Positions 30,656 through 40,082 of a DNA stretch of 64,000 bases are shown one piece after another. Under the pieces are notes generated by a model. It was not told the origin of the DNA. It ran no database searches and saw only the letters and a program-made list of their open reading frames with translations. The DNA lies in the NCBI GenBank assembly GCA_014337915.1, contig QUBU01000002.1:124001-188000 (forward strand), written 5' to 3'. Source of the DNA: Gammaproteobacteria bacterium. Its GTDB lineage: Bacteria > Pseudomonadota > Gammaproteobacteria > Steroidobacterales > GCA-2729495. A program made the position numbers and the translations under genes. Numbering within the stretch: the stretch's first letter is position 1; every line of letters starts with the position of its first letter.

Positions 30656-31495
30656 TCAGTCCTGCAGGCAGGCCATGATGGCGGCATGGGTAGCGGCATC
30701 GGCCGCAACCAGCAGGTCCACGGGTGCCTGCGGATCGAAGTCGTCGAAGATGCCGACCGGGCTGCCGTCGAGGCGGGTTGCGCGCCCGCCGGCCTGCACG
30801 GCAATGAATGCGGCAGTACCCCAGCCGAGGCCGTCAGCGCTGCGGCAGGCGAACGCAGCGAGCCGGCCGCTGTAGATCTCGTTGAGATTGTCCAGCCCCT
30901 GTGCCGGGTCGTCGTCGCCGAGCAGGTCGCAGCAGGCAAACTCGTGGCGCAGGCGCTTGGCGAGTTCCGGGGCCTGGAAGGTGAGGCAGTGCCGCGCACC
31001 GGGACGGGTGTGCAGCGGCACCAGGTCGTCGAGCCGCGGGTGGCGGCGTTCACCGGTCAGCGCGCCACGGTCGCGCAGCGCCAGGAAGAAGCGGCCCCGC
31101 GCGGGCATGTAGCTGATGGCCGCGACCAGGCGGTCGTGGTCGGCGATGCCGAGCAGGATGTCCCAGCCGGATCGTTGCTGGCGGTACAGGAAACCGCCGT
31201 TCAACGGATTGATGTGGACTGCGAGCGCGGCATCGGCCGGGAAGTAATTCTGGTTGAGCGAACGCGCATGCGCCGCACCGGAGAAGCAGACCCGCGGGAA
31301 GCGTGCTAGGGCCGCCACCTCGAAAAAGGTCTGCACGGAAAGGGAGGCATCGCCGATCGTGCCGGCCGCGGCAGCAGGGCTGGACTGCGCCCCGGCGCCG
31401 CCGGCCGCCGGCTGGATGGCCAGGGCATAGTCACCGGCCGTGACCAGCAGGCCGAGCAGGTAGCCGACCAAATCCTCGAGTGACGTGCTGCCCAT
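30656..31495 (-). CDS. Inositol-monophosphatase-like protein lacking the metal ligands (probable pseudoenzyme)
   Basis: 279 residues that follow the IMPase fold, but every metal-binding motif is changed. The DPxDGT site reads INPLNGGFLY, the Glu-Glu site (GEES in family members) reads FSGAAHAR, and the final WDxAAG motif reads WGTAAFIAVQAGG. Surrounding framework (VAAISYMPARGRFFLAL, LDGSPVGIFD) still aligns. The reading frame is intact with an ATG and normal codon use, so it is not an obvious decaying gene. An intact suhB-type gene lies at 47437. It may bind a sugar phosphate or another protein without catalysis. Assignment of fold is from my own alignment and moderately sure. Confidence 0.65.
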   Translation of the reverse strand: MGSTSLEDLVGYLLGLLVTAGDYALAIQPAAGGAGAQSSPAAAAGTIGDASLSVQTFFEVAALARFPRVCFSGAAHARSLNQNYFPADAALAVHINPLNGGFLYRQQRSGWDILLGIADHDRLVAAISYMPARGRFFLALRDRGALTGERRHPRLDDLVPLHTRPGARHCLTFQAPELAKRLRHEFACCDLLGDDDPAQGLDNLNEIYSGRLAAFACRSADGLGWGTAAFIAVQAGGRATRLDGSPVGIFDDFDPQAPVDLLVAADAATHAAIMACLQD

Positions 31496-31596
31496 GGCTG
31501 CAGGCTCCGCGCAAACCCGGGTGGCGCGCTGACCTTAGCACAGCTGCCGCGCGGCGGCGTATACAATGCCGTCAACTCTGCCACCCGTCGTGCACC

Positions 31597-32463
31597 ATGG
31601 ACCAGGCGCTCCAGGATCTCGTCAACCTGCTCGAACTCGAGCGGCGCGGCGACAACCAGTTCCGCGGCCAGAGCCGCGACACCGGCCTGCCACAGGTATT
31701 CGGCGGCCAGGTGCTGGGCCAGGCGCTCGCCGCTGCCAGCTGTACCGTCAGCGGGCGGCGCGTGCACTCGCTGCACGCCTACTTCCTCAGGCCCGGGGAT
31801 CCGGCCACGCCGATCGACTACGAGGTGGACCGCGCGCGCGACGGCGGCAGCTTCACCACCCGGCGCGTGGTCGCCGTCCAGCACGACCAGCAGATCTTCA
31901 ACCTGGCGGCGTCATTCCAGGCGCCGGAACAGGGTCTGGAACACCAGGCGCAGATGCCCGATGTGCCACACCCTGACGAGCTCAGCGACATCCGCGACCT
32001 GGCCAGCGGGCTCGGTGTCGTACCCACACCGCGCATCCGGCGCGTGCTCGCCTCGCGGCGCGCATTCCGGGTCAAACCGGTCTACCCCGAGCACTTCCTG
32101 GCCAGCCAGCCCTTCACGCCGGTGAAACGCGTGTGGATGAAGGCCGTGGACAGCCTGCCTGACTCGGTCCTGCTGCACGAGGTGCTGCTCGCCTACGTGT
32201 CCGATTACGACCTGATCAGCACCGCGACGCTGCCACACAGCCTGCACGCGACGTTCAGCGGGCTGCAGATGGCGAGCCTCGATCACGCCATGTGGTTCCA
32301 TCGCCCGGCACGCATGGACCAGTGGCTGCTGTTCGACCTGGAAAGCCCCAACGCCTCGGGCGGCCGCGGCATGGCATTGGGGCGGGTGTTCAGCGAGGAC
32401 GGTACGCTGGTGGCCTCACTTGCGCAGGAGGGCCTGATCCGCCTGCGCCGGCACAGCAGCTGA
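31597..32463 (+). CDS. tesB: Acyl-CoA thioesterase II (TesB)
   Basis: 288 residues, close to the 286 of E. coli TesB. A double hotdog: N-terminal DTGLPQVFGGQVLGQALAAA and C-terminal HATFSGLQMASLDHAMWFHRP, which holds the catalytic Asp. QEGLIRLR at the end carries the Gln of the active site. Hydrolyses medium- and long-chain acyl-CoA. I chose the ATG at 31597 because the upstream frame lacks similarity. A TACAAT hexamer at 31562-31567 may be its -10. Ends convergently with the gamma-carbonic anhydrase gene. Confidence 0.94.
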   Translation: MDQALQDLVNLLELERRGDNQFRGQSRDTGLPQVFGGQVLGQALAAASCTVSGRRVHSLHAYFLRPGDPATPIDYEVDRARDGGSFTTRRVVAVQHDQQIFNLAASFQAPEQGLEHQAQMPDVPHPDELSDIRDLASGLGVVPTPRIRRVLASRRAFRVKPVYPEHFLASQPFTPVKRVWMKAVDSLPDSVLLHEVLLAYVSDYDLISTATLPHSLHATFSGLQMASLDHAMWFHRPARMDQWLLFDLESPNASGGRGMALGRVFSEDGTLVASLAQEGLIRLRRHSS

Positions 32464-32473
32464 CCGGCCCGGA

Positions 32474-32992
32474 TCAGGCCGGACGCAGCGTGCGGCGATA
32501 GAGCTGGGCGCGTTCGCTGTAGCGCCGGGCGGATTCGGCAAGGCCGGCGATTTCCGCGGCCGTGAGTTCGCGTATCACCCGGGCGGGCGCACCGACGATC
32601 AGCACGCCATCCGGGTACTCCTTGCCTTCGGTGACCAGTGCACCCGCGCCGACGATGCAATGTGCTCCGATGCGCACGCGATTCATGACGATGGCACCGA
32701 TGCCGATCAGCGACTCATCGCCCACATGACAGCCGTGCAGGGTGACGGCATGCCCAACCGTGACGCCGGCACCGACCACCAGCGGCGTACCGGGGTCGGC
32801 GTGCAGCACCGAGTTGTCCTGGATGTTGGTGCCGGCGCCGATGGTGAGCCGGTCGACGTCGCCGCGCAGGATGGCACCGAACCAGATGCTGGCCTGCGCG
32901 GCAATGTGCACGTCGCCGATGACGCTGGCGCCCGGCGCGATGAAGACATCGCCGGCAACCTGCGGCACGCGGCCGTCGAGCGCGTAGATCAC
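32474..32992 (-). CDS. Gamma-class carbonic anhydrase family protein
   Basis: 172 residues, a left-handed beta-helix of hexapeptide repeats ([22 protein letters not shown] onward) with a C-terminal helix. Three probable zinc His residues are in [13 protein letters not shown] and TLHGC. Similar to YrdA/PaaY-type proteins, whose activity as carbonic anhydrase or thioesterase varies. The start is GTG at 32992 overlapping the gpmA TGA as GTGA, so it is coupled to gpmA. A short GC-rich inverted repeat at 32464-32482 separates it from tesB. Confidence 0.9.
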   Translation of the reverse strand: MIYALDGRVPQVAGDVFIAPGASVIGDVHIAAQASIWFGAILRGDVDRLTIGAGTNIQDNSVLHADPGTPLVVGAGVTVGHAVTLHGCHVGDESLIGIGAIVMNRVRIGAHCIVGAGALVTEGKEYPDGVLIVGAPARVIRELTAAEIAGLAESARRYSERAQLYRRTLRPA

Positions 32993-33732
32993 TGCGCCTT
33001 GCCCTGGGCGGCTACCGCGGCTGCGGCCCGGGCCACCGCCTCGGGATCGCCGATGTAGCGGCGCTCGCGCGGGCGCAGTGTGCCATCGAGTTCATAGAGC
33101 AGCGGCACGCCGGTGGGAATGTTCAGCTCGGTGATGTCCTGGTCGGAGATGCCATCGAGCATCTTCACCAGTGCGCGCAGGCTGTTGCCGTGCGCGGTCA
33201 CCAGCACGTTCTGCCCGCTGCGCAGGCGCGGCGCGATGCTGGCCTCCCAGAAGGGCAGCACGCGGGCCAGCGTGTCCTTCAGCGACTCGGTGGCGGGCAG
33301 CCGGTCGATACCGCGGTAGCGGCGGTCGAAGCGCGGGTGGCGCGGGTCGTCGTTACCCAGTGGCGGTGGCGGGATGTCGTAGCTGCGCCGCCAGATCCGG
33401 ACCTTGTCCTCGCCATGCTCGGCGGCGGTCTGGGCCTTGTTGAGGCCCTGCAGGGCGCCGTAGTGGCGCTCATTGAGCTGCCAGCTGCGTTCCACCGGGA
33501 TCCACATCAGGTCCATCTCGTCGAGGATGATCCAGAGCGTGCGGATGGCGCGCTTGAGCACCGAGGTGTAGGCGTAGTCGAACTGCAGCCCGAGCGCCTG
33601 CAGCTGGCGGCCCGCCTCGGCGGCCTCGGCGAGGCCCTGCGCGCTGAGGTCCACGTCCACCCAGCCGGTGAACAGGTTTTCGAGGTTCCAGATACTCTGG
33701 CCGTGGCGGCACAGAACCAGTTTGCCGGGCAT
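32989..33732 (-). CDS. gpmA: 2,3-bisphosphoglycerate-dependent phosphoglycerate mutase
   Basis: 247 residues. Glycolytic interconversion of 3- and 2-phosphoglycerate. The phospho-His motif [10 protein letters not shown] is at 8-17; [23 protein letters not shown] and [13 protein letters not shown] complete the active site. Length matches the cofactor-dependent family (about 250). Followed directly by the gamma-carbonic anhydrase gene via GTGA. The upstream 81 bases to zapE are GC-rich with possible hairpins and no clear promoter. Confidence 0.96.
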   Translation of the reverse strand: MPGKLVLCRHGQSIWNLENLFTGWVDVDLSAQGLAEAAEAGRQLQALGLQFDYAYTSVLKRAIRTLWIILDEMDLMWIPVERSWQLNERHYGALQGLNKAQTAAEHGEDKVRIWRRSYDIPPPPLGNDDPRHPRFDRRYRGIDRLPATESLKDTLARVLPFWEASIAPRLRSGQNVLVTAHGNSLRALVKMLDGISDQDITELNIPTGVPLLYELDGTLRPRERRYIGDPEAVARAAAAVAAQGKAQ

Positions 33733-33813
33733 GCGCGGGGTCCTTGCAGGTGGGCGGGATACGTGGCGGGCTAGTGTATCGCGGCCGGGCGGCCGGCCGG
33801 AACCCGGGCCGGC

Positions 33814-34905
33814 TCAGGGCACGTGGGGCGCCGCCAGGTAGGCCTTCGACTGCATCTCCAGCAGGCGGCTGCGCGTGCGCCGGAACTCGCGCGCCAGCCG
33901 GCTGCCCTGGTAGAGGCCATCCACGGCCGCTGCGGCGGAGAGGATCAGTTTGACGCGCCGGTCGTAGAACTCGTCCACCAGCGCGATGAAGCGCCGCGCC
34001 GCGTCCTCCCCGGTCGTGCCCAGTACCGGCACGCCGGAGACGATCACGGCCTGGAAGGCGCGTGCGATCTCGATGTAGTCATCCTGGCTGCGCGGGCCGT
34101 CGCAGAGCACCGCGAAGTCGAACCAGGCAACACCAGCGGCACGCCGCCGCAGGTGGACATCGCGGCCGTTGATTTCCATGACCTGGCCGGCGCTGCCGGC
34201 ATCCGGTGCCAGCGCCTGGAACCAGTGCTCCAGGCTGGCCTCGGCCTCAGCGTCCAGCGGCGTGTGGTAGATCCCGGCGCTTTCCAGCAGCCGCAGCCGG
34301 TAATCGATGCCGCCGTCCACCTGCACCACTTCGGTGTGCTGCCTGATGAGCGCGATTGCCGGCAGGAAGCGCTGGCGTTGCAGGCCGTCGCGGTACAGGT
34401 CGTCGGGCGGAATGTTGGAGGTCGCTACCAGCGCGACACCCCGGCGGAACAGCGCATCGAGCAGGTTGCCGAGGATCATGGCATCGGCGATGTCGGTGAC
34501 GAAGAACTCGTCGAAGCATATGACGCGGGCCTGGATCGCAAATTCGGCGGCGATGGTTTCCAGCGGCGCGGGCTGATCCTGCAGCGTCTTCAGGCGGCCA
34601 TGCACGCGGTACATCAGCCGGTGGAAGTGGTAGCGCAGGCGTTGCTCGGGCGGCAGGCTGTCGCAGAACAGGTCCATGATGAAGGTCTTGCCGCGGCCGA
34701 CATCGCCCCAGAGGTAGGCGCCGCGCACGGGTGCGTCCGGCGTACCGCGCAGCCGGCCGAGCAGCCGGCCCAGCAACGGTCGGTCTGCCTGATGTGCAAG
34801 GTCGCGGGCCACGCGGTCCAGCACCGCGACCGCCCGTTGCTGGGCCGGGTCCGCGGTGAAGGACTTGCCGGCCAGGGCGGCAGCGTAGCGTTGGGACGGA
34901 TTCAT
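33814..34905 (-). CDS. zapE: Cell division ATPase ZapE (AFG1-like)
   Basis: 363 residues. AFG1/ZapE AAA-type ATPase: Walker A LWGDVGRGKTFIMDLF (about 67-82), Walker B VICFDEFFVTDIADAMIL, and the family motif VATSNIPPDDLYRDGLQRQRFLPAI. C-terminal FDFAVLCDGPRSQDDYIEIARAF is also diagnostic. In E. coli ZapE acts at the Z-ring under stress. Start ATG at 34905. It is divergent from the ETF-QO gene. Confidence 0.93.
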   Translation of the reverse strand: MNPSQRYAAALAGKSFTADPAQQRAVAVLDRVARDLAHQADRPLLGRLLGRLRGTPDAPVRGAYLWGDVGRGKTFIMDLFCDSLPPEQRLRYHFHRLMYRVHGRLKTLQDQPAPLETIAAEFAIQARVICFDEFFVTDIADAMILGNLLDALFRRGVALVATSNIPPDDLYRDGLQRQRFLPAIALIRQHTEVVQVDGGIDYRLRLLESAGIYHTPLDAEAEASLEHWFQALAPDAGSAGQVMEINGRDVHLRRRAAGVAWFDFAVLCDGPRSQDDYIEIARAFQAVIVSGVPVLGTTGEDAARRFIALVDEFYDRRVKLILSAAAAVDGLYQGSRLAREFRRTRSRLLEMQSKAYLAAPHVP

Positions 34906-35060
34906 GGCCTGCGCCTGGGGGATCGGCGGGCTAGCGTAATGGCAAGCCGCGGGGGCGGCAAATCCCCGGGGTTTCCGCTGTCATGCCCGGCGGCGGGCCG
35001 CCACAGTAGAATGGCCGCCCCGGCAGGAGCCGGCCGGGAACCACTGCGAGGCAGGGGCCA

Positions 35061-36704
35061 ATGTCCGATCGCGAGTCCATGGAATTCGATGTGCTGATCG
35101 TCGGTGCCGGTCCCTGCGGGCTGGCGGCGGCCTGCCGCCTGATGCAGCTGGCGCAGGCCGCGGGCAGCGAGCTGAATGTCGCGGTGGTGGAGAAGGGCTC
35201 GGAGATCGGTGCCCATATCCTATCCGGCGCGGTGCTGGAGCCGCGCGCGCTCGATGAGCTGTTCCCCGACTGGCGCGAGCGCGAGGCGCCGGTGCGCACG
35301 GCGGTGCGCGCGGACGAGTTCCACTACCTCACCGGCGATAGCGGTGCCTGGCGCGTGCCGCATGCCTTCGTCCCGTATCCTTCACGCAACGAGGGCAACT
35401 ACATCGTCAGCGTCGGTAATCTCTGCCGCTGGCTGGGCCAGCAGGCCGAGGCGCTCGGCGTCAACCTGTTCCCGGGATTCGCCGCCGCCGAGCTGCTGGT
35501 CGAGGGCGAGCGCATCGCCGGCGTCATTACCGGTGACATGGGCCGTGATCGCGAGGGCCGGCCGCGGGACTCCTTCCAGGCCGGCTACGAGCTGCGCGCC
35601 CGCTACACCATCTTCGCCGAGGGTTGCCGCGGCAGCCTCGGCAAGCAGCTAATGCGCCGCTTCCAGCTGCGACGCGACTGCGACCCGCAGCACTACGGCA
35701 TCGGCATCAAGGAAGCCTGGACCATCGATCCCGCCCTGCACCAGGAGGGCCTGGTGGTCCACACGCTCGGCTGGCCGCTCGCCAACGATACCGAGGGCGG
35801 CGGTTTCCTCTATCACGCGGCCGACCACCAGGTTTACCTGGGCTTCATCGTCGCCCTGGACTATGCCAACCCCTGGCTCGATCCCTTCCAGGAGTTCCAG
35901 CGCTGGAAGCAGCACCCGCGCATCCGCCGCTTCCTGGAAGGCGGCAAGCGCGTGGCCTATGGCGCCCGTGCCGTGAACAAGGGCGGGCTGCAGTCCCTGC
36001 CGCGGCTGGCATTCCCCGGTGGCGTGCTCGCCGGCTGCGAGGCCGGCTTCCTCAATGGCGCGAAGATCAAGGGCACCCATACGGCGATGAAGACCGGCAT
36101 GCTCGCCGCCGAGTCGGCCTACGCGGCGCTGGCCGCCGATGCGCCGGACACGCTCGTGGATTTCGAGGAGCGGGTTCGCAGCTCCTGGGTCTACGAGGAG
36201 CTCTACCGGGTCCGCAACTTCGGTCCCGCGCAGCACAAGCTCGGTACCTTCCTCGGTGCCGCCTTCACCTGGTTCGACCAGAACCTGGCCGGCGGCCGGC
36301 TGCCCTTCACCTGGCACAACCGCGTGCCCGACCACGCGGCGCTGAAGCGCGCGGCGGACTGCCCGCGCATCGAGTATCCGCGGCCCGATGGCGTGGTGAG
36401 CTTCGACCGGCTGTCGTCGGTCTACCTCTCCAGCACCAACCACGAGGAAGACCAGCCCTGCCACCTGCGGCTCGCGGACCCGGACATCCCGGTGAAGCAC
36501 AACCTGCCGCTATACGCCGAGCCGGCGCAGCGCTACTGCCCGGCAGGCGTGTATGAGATCGTGGCGGAGGCGGGGCGCGAGCGCCTGCAGATCAACGCCC
36601 AGAACTGCGTCCACTGCAAGACCTGCGACATCAAGGACCCGGCGCAGAACATCGACTGGACGGTTCCCGAGGGCGGCGGCGGCCCCAACTACACCGGCAT
36701 GTAG
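35061..36704 (+). CDS. Electron transfer flavoprotein-ubiquinone oxidoreductase
   Basis: 547 residues. Moves electrons from reduced ETF to ubiquinone at the inner membrane, linking acyl-CoA dehydrogenases to respiration. The FAD-binding loop VGAGPCGLAAACRL starts at about 13. The quinone-binding membrane-surface region is within the middle third. The C-terminal [4Fe-4S] domain has YCPAGVYE and NAQNCVHCKTCDIKDPAQNI followed by PEGGGGPNYTGM, as in mitochondrial ETF-QO. The ribosome-binding site is GAGGCAGGGG. TAGAAT at 35007-35012 is a possible -10. No ETF genes are in the window; the thiolase and CoA enzymes nearby suit a fatty-acid degrading lifestyle. Confidence 0.95.
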   Translation: MSDRESMEFDVLIVGAGPCGLAAACRLMQLAQAAGSELNVAVVEKGSEIGAHILSGAVLEPRALDELFPDWREREAPVRTAVRADEFHYLTGDSGAWRVPHAFVPYPSRNEGNYIVSVGNLCRWLGQQAEALGVNLFPGFAAAELLVEGERIAGVITGDMGRDREGRPRDSFQAGYELRARYTIFAEGCRGSLGKQLMRRFQLRRDCDPQHYGIGIKEAWTIDPALHQEGLVVHTLGWPLANDTEGGGFLYHAADHQVYLGFIVALDYANPWLDPFQEFQRWKQHPRIRRFLEGGKRVAYGARAVNKGGLQSLPRLAFPGGVLAGCEAGFLNGAKIKGTHTAMKTGMLAAESAYAALAADAPDTLVDFEERVRSSWVYEELYRVRNFGPAQHKLGTFLGAAFTWFDQNLAGGRLPFTWHNRVPDHAALKRAADCPRIEYPRPDGVVSFDRLSSVYLSSTNHEEDQPCHLRLADPDIPVKHNLPLYAEPAQRYCPAGVYEIVAEAGRERLQINAQNCVHCKTCDIKDPAQNIDWTVPEGGGGPNYTGM

Positions 36705-36725
36705 CGCCCGGCGGTTCCGGCTGCT

Positions 36726-37907
36726 TCAGCTGGCTTCGACCGCGAGCGCCAGCGCTTCGCCACCGCCGATGCACAGGGAGGCAATGCCGCGGCCGCCACC
36801 GCGCCGGCGCAGCGCATGCACCAGCGTCACCAGCACGCGCGTGCCGGTGGCGCCGATCGGGTGGCCGAGGGCGCAGGCGCCGCCATGGGCATTGACCCGC
36901 GCCGGATCCAGCTCCAGCTCGTGGATGCTGCCCATGGTGACGCAGGCAAAGGCCTCGTTGATCTCGTACAGATCCACATCGCCGGCGCGCCAGCCGAGCC
37001 GCTCCAGCAGGTTGCGGATGGCGCTGGTCGGCGCCGTGGTGAACCACTCGGGCTCGTGCGCGTGTGCGGAAAAGCCGACGATGCGGGCGAGGGGCTCCAG
37101 GCCGCGGCGCGCGGCCTCGGCCGCCGTCATGAGGATGACCGCCGCGGCACCATCGGAGATCGCCGAGGAGCTGGCGGCGGTCACCGTGCCGTCCTTCGCG
37201 AAGGCCGGCTTCAGCGTCGGGATGCGGGTGACGTCGGCGCGGAATGGCTCCTCGTCGCGGTCCACCAGCGTCTCGCCCGCGCGGCCCTTCACCGCCACCG
37301 GGATGATCTCGGTCTGGAACTGCGCGCCGTTGCAGGCGGCCAGTGCACGGCGCACGGACTCGGTCGCGAACGCATCCTGCATCGCGCGCGTGAAGCCGTA
37401 CTTGCGCGCGGTCTGCTCCGCGAAGTGGCCCATCATGTTGCCATCGTAGGGGTTCTGCAGGCCGTCGGTGAACATGTGGTCGAGTACCTGCTGGTGGCCC
37501 ATGCGGTAGCCGGCGCGCGCCTTCGGCAGCAGGTAGGGCGCGTTGCTCATGGACTCCATGCCGCCGGCGAGCACCACGCCGGCGCTGCCGGTGCGGATCA
37601 TGTCGTGGCCGAGGATGACGGTGGCCAGGCCCGAGCCGCAGACCTTGTTGATCGTCATGGTGGGCAGGCGGTTGGTCAGGCCGGCAGCAAGGACCGCCTG
37701 GCGGGCCGGGGCCTGGCCGACGCCTGCCTGCAGCACGCAGCCCATCAGCGCCTGGTGCAGGTCGGCGCCCTGCAGCCCGGAATCCGCGAGGCAGGCACGG
37801 ATTGCCGCGGCTCCCAGCTGTGGCGTGGTGACCGGGGCGAGGCTGCCCTGGAAGGCGCCGATTGGCGTGCGCCGGGCGGCTACGATGACGACGGATTCAG
37901 CGCTCAC
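36726..37907 (-). CDS. Acetyl-CoA acetyltransferase (thiolase)
   Basis: 393 residues from a GTG at 37907, supported by AGGAA upstream. The acyl-accepting Cys lies in INKVCGSGL, the general-base His in GGACALGHPIGATGTR and the second active Cys in LCIGGGEALAL. GGMESMSNAPYLL is a biosynthetic/degradative class II thiolase motif. Condenses or cleaves acetoacetyl-CoA. It converges with the ETF-QO gene. The frame is open a few codons upstream, without a site. Degradative versus biosynthetic role cannot be separated from sequence. Confidence 0.93.
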   Translation of the reverse strand: MSAESVVIVAARRTPIGAFQGSLAPVTTPQLGAAAIRACLADSGLQGADLHQALMGCVLQAGVGQAPARQAVLAAGLTNRLPTMTINKVCGSGLATVILGHDMIRTGSAGVVLAGGMESMSNAPYLLPKARAGYRMGHQQVLDHMFTDGLQNPYDGNMMGHFAEQTARKYGFTRAMQDAFATESVRRALAACNGAQFQTEIIPVAVKGRAGETLVDRDEEPFRADVTRIPTLKPAFAKDGTVTAASSSAISDGAAAVILMTAAEAARRGLEPLARIVGFSAHAHEPEWFTTAPTSAIRNLLERLGWRAGDVDLYEINEAFACVTMGSIHELELDPARVNAHGGACALGHPIGATGTRVLVTLVHALRRRGGGRGIASLCIGGGEALALAVEAS

Positions 37908-37997
37908 GGTTGTATTCCTGTCCGGTCGGGCCACGCCCGAAGGGCGCGATTATGCGGTGCCACAGGGGTTCCGCCAAGGCGGCGCGCTGCCCGCTGG

Positions 37998-38795
37998 TCA
38001 GGACTCCTGGCCGACGAGGTCGGGCTCGGGCAGGTCGGCGAGGATGCTGGCGCGGCTGGAGCGGCGCAGGGCTGCCGGCGCATCGTCCGGGCCGTCGGCA
38101 TGCAGCGGTGCCTTGACCAGCACCTCCAGCGGCGAACGGCGCGGCAGGCGCATGTCGGCCGACAGCATGGCCCGGCTGCCGCGGATCACCACCGGGACCA
38201 CCGGCACGCGGCCGCGGACGGCCGCCGCAAAGGCGCCGCCCTGGAAGCGGCGCAACCCCGGCTCGGCGCGAAACGTGCCCTCGGGAAAGAACACGAGGCT
38301 GTGGCGCGCCTCGGCCAGCGCGAGGATGCGGCGTGCATCGGCGGCGCCGCGGCGTGTATCGAAGCGCTCCACGAACTCGGAACCAATTCGCCGCAGGAGA
38401 AAATGTGCGAAGGGTACCCGGGTCATCTCGCGCTTGATCACGAAGGCGAACCGCGGGGGCAGGACCGCGGCGAGGATGACGCCGTCGAGGTAGCTCGCGT
38501 GATTGGCCACCACTACGCAGGGCGTGGCCGGCAGCTGCTCGAGGCCGGTCACCCGCGGCCCGGCTGCGACCATGGCCAGGTACAGGCGGGCACAGCGCTG
38601 TGTTGCCATGCGGCGCCGGCGGATACCGGGCAGCACCGCCACGGCCAGCAGCAGGGCGAGCGCGACCAGGCCGAAGGCCAGCCAGCAGCCGAGACCGTAG
38701 GCGACCTGGGTGAGGCTTGCAGCGCTGCGGGGCGATCGGGGCATTCTGTCAAACAGGGAATTTATGTAACCCGTTGAGGGATTTGTGAGTGTCAT
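37998..38795 (-). CDS. 1-acyl-sn-glycerol-3-phosphate acyltransferase (PlsC-like)
   Basis: About 265 residues. An N-terminal membrane helix (LGCWLAFGLVALALLLAVAVLPG) is followed by the acyltransferase block with HX4D (NHASYLD), a basic VIKREMTRVPF stretch and FPEGTF. Makes phosphatidic acid from lysophosphatidic acid in the membrane. Start uncertain: GTG 38798, ATG 38795 and ATG 38744 (MPRSPRSAAS) are all in frame, none with a clear ribosome-binding site. The distance from the thiolase gene is 90 bases. Confidence 0.85.
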   Translation of the reverse strand: MTLTNPSTGYINSLFDRMPRSPRSAASLTQVAYGLGCWLAFGLVALALLLAVAVLPGIRRRRMATQRCARLYLAMVAAGPRVTGLEQLPATPCVVVANHASYLDGVILAAVLPPRFAFVIKREMTRVPFAHFLLRRIGSEFVERFDTRRGAADARRILALAEARHSLVFFPEGTFRAEPGLRRFQGGAFAAAVRGRVPVVPVVIRGSRAMLSADMRLPRRSPLEVLVKAPLHADGPDDAPAALRRSSRASILADLPEPDLVGQES

Positions 38796-38798
38796 CAC

Positions 38799-39016
38799 GC
38801 ACCGGCAAATCCTTGCCGCGCATACTGAACCATAACTTCCGTCACCACGGGGCAGCTGCCCACCCGGACATCACGCGGTGGGCCCAGTCGCCGGCGGGCC
38901 GTGTCATGCGCGCTGGATATCGGCACGCAGTCCGCGACTCTGGAGCTGCCCCGGGCACGCCAAGGATGGCGGGCCTGCGGCGGCCATGGATTTGCTGAGC
39001 GGAGCGAAGTTACGTA
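38799..39016. other. Divergent intergenic region before xerD
   Basis: 218 bases without a credible gene. CGGCAA-ATCC-TTGCCG forms a short hairpin near 38803-38818. No clear promoter hexamers are visible for either neighbour. Confidence 0.4.
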
Positions 39017-39955
39017 ATGTCCCCGACATCCGTCAATGCAGTGGCAGGCAACAGTTCGCCGCCCAACTCCACCGAGGCGATCATCGACAAGTTCCTCGAC
39101 GCCATCTGGATGGAGCGCGGCCTCTCCGCCAATACACTTGGCGCCTACCGGGCCGACCTGCTGGCGCTGCAGCGCTGGCTGGTTCAGCGGGACAAGAGCC
39201 TGGTCTACGCAACCCGCGCGGACCTCCTCGCCTTCATCGCCTGGCGGGCGAAGGAGGGGGCGAAGCCACGTTCGACCGCGCGCCAGCTCTCCAGCTTCCG
39301 ACGCTTCTACCGGTTCGCGCTGCGTGAGGGTGTCATCGCCGAGGATCCCACGCTGAAGATCGACATGCCGAAGATCGGCCGGGCGCTGCCGCAGTCGCTG
39401 ACCGAGTCCGAGGTGGAGTCGCTGCTCGGCGCACCCGACATCGCTGACCCCATCGGCCACCGCGACCGCACCATGCTCGAGGTGCTGTATGCCACGGGCC
39501 TGCGCGTATCGGAGCTGATCAACCTGCGCCAGGCGCAGATCAACCTCAACCAGGGCGTGCTGCGCGTGCGTGGCAAGGGAGACCGCGAGCGGCTCATTCC
39601 GCTTGGCGAGGAGTCGCAGCGCTGGCTGCGCGAGTTCGTCACCGGGCCGCGGGTGGAGATCCTGCTGGAGCGCCAGACCGAGTACCTGTTCCCGACGCGC
39701 CGCGGCGACCGCATGACGCGCCAGGCCTTCTGGCACATCATCAAGCGCTACGCGAAGAAGGCCGACATTCTCGGCAAGCTCTCACCGCACACGCTGCGCC
39801 ACGCCTTCGCCACCCACCTGCTGAACAACGGTGCCGACCTGCGCGTGGTGCAGATGCTGCTGGGCCACAGCGACCTGTCCACCACGCAGATCTACACCCA
39901 TGTGGCGCGCGAGCGCATGAAGGAACTGCACGCCCAGCATCACCCGCGCGGGTGA
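39017..39955 (+). CDS. xerD: Site-specific tyrosine recombinase XerD
   Basis: 312 residues. The SAM-like N-terminal core-binding domain (about 20-110) is followed by the catalytic domain. Active-site residues are Arg in YATGLRVSELINL, Lys in VRGKGDRERLIP, His-X-X-Arg in SPHTLRHAFATHL, His in LLGHSDLSTTQ and Tyr in IYTHVARERMK. With XerC it resolves chromosome dimers at dif. PMPKIGRALPQSLTESEVE-like linker favours XerD over XerC, as does the following dsbC gene, the same order as in E. coli. It carries an N-terminal extension of about 18 residues. Confidence 0.93.
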   Translation: MSPTSVNAVAGNSSPPNSTEAIIDKFLDAIWMERGLSANTLGAYRADLLALQRWLVQRDKSLVYATRADLLAFIAWRAKEGAKPRSTARQLSSFRRFYRFALREGVIAEDPTLKIDMPKIGRALPQSLTESEVESLLGAPDIADPIGHRDRTMLEVLYATGLRVSELINLRQAQINLNQGVLRVRGKGDRERLIPLGEESQRWLREFVTGPRVEILLERQTEYLFPTRRGDRMTRQAFWHIIKRYAKKADILGKLSPHTLRHAFATHLLNNGADLRVVQMLLGHSDLSTTQIYTHVARERMKELHAQHHPRG

Positions 39956-40082
39956 AGCGGCCGGCCTGCCGTCCGGGTGGTGCCGGACCCTGTGCTAGTA
40001 TGGCGTCCCGCCAGGCGGCACTGAACGCCGCCGGAGCACCGCGGTCGAACACCGCGCCGTCTCCCTCCAAAAGGACCGCCCT

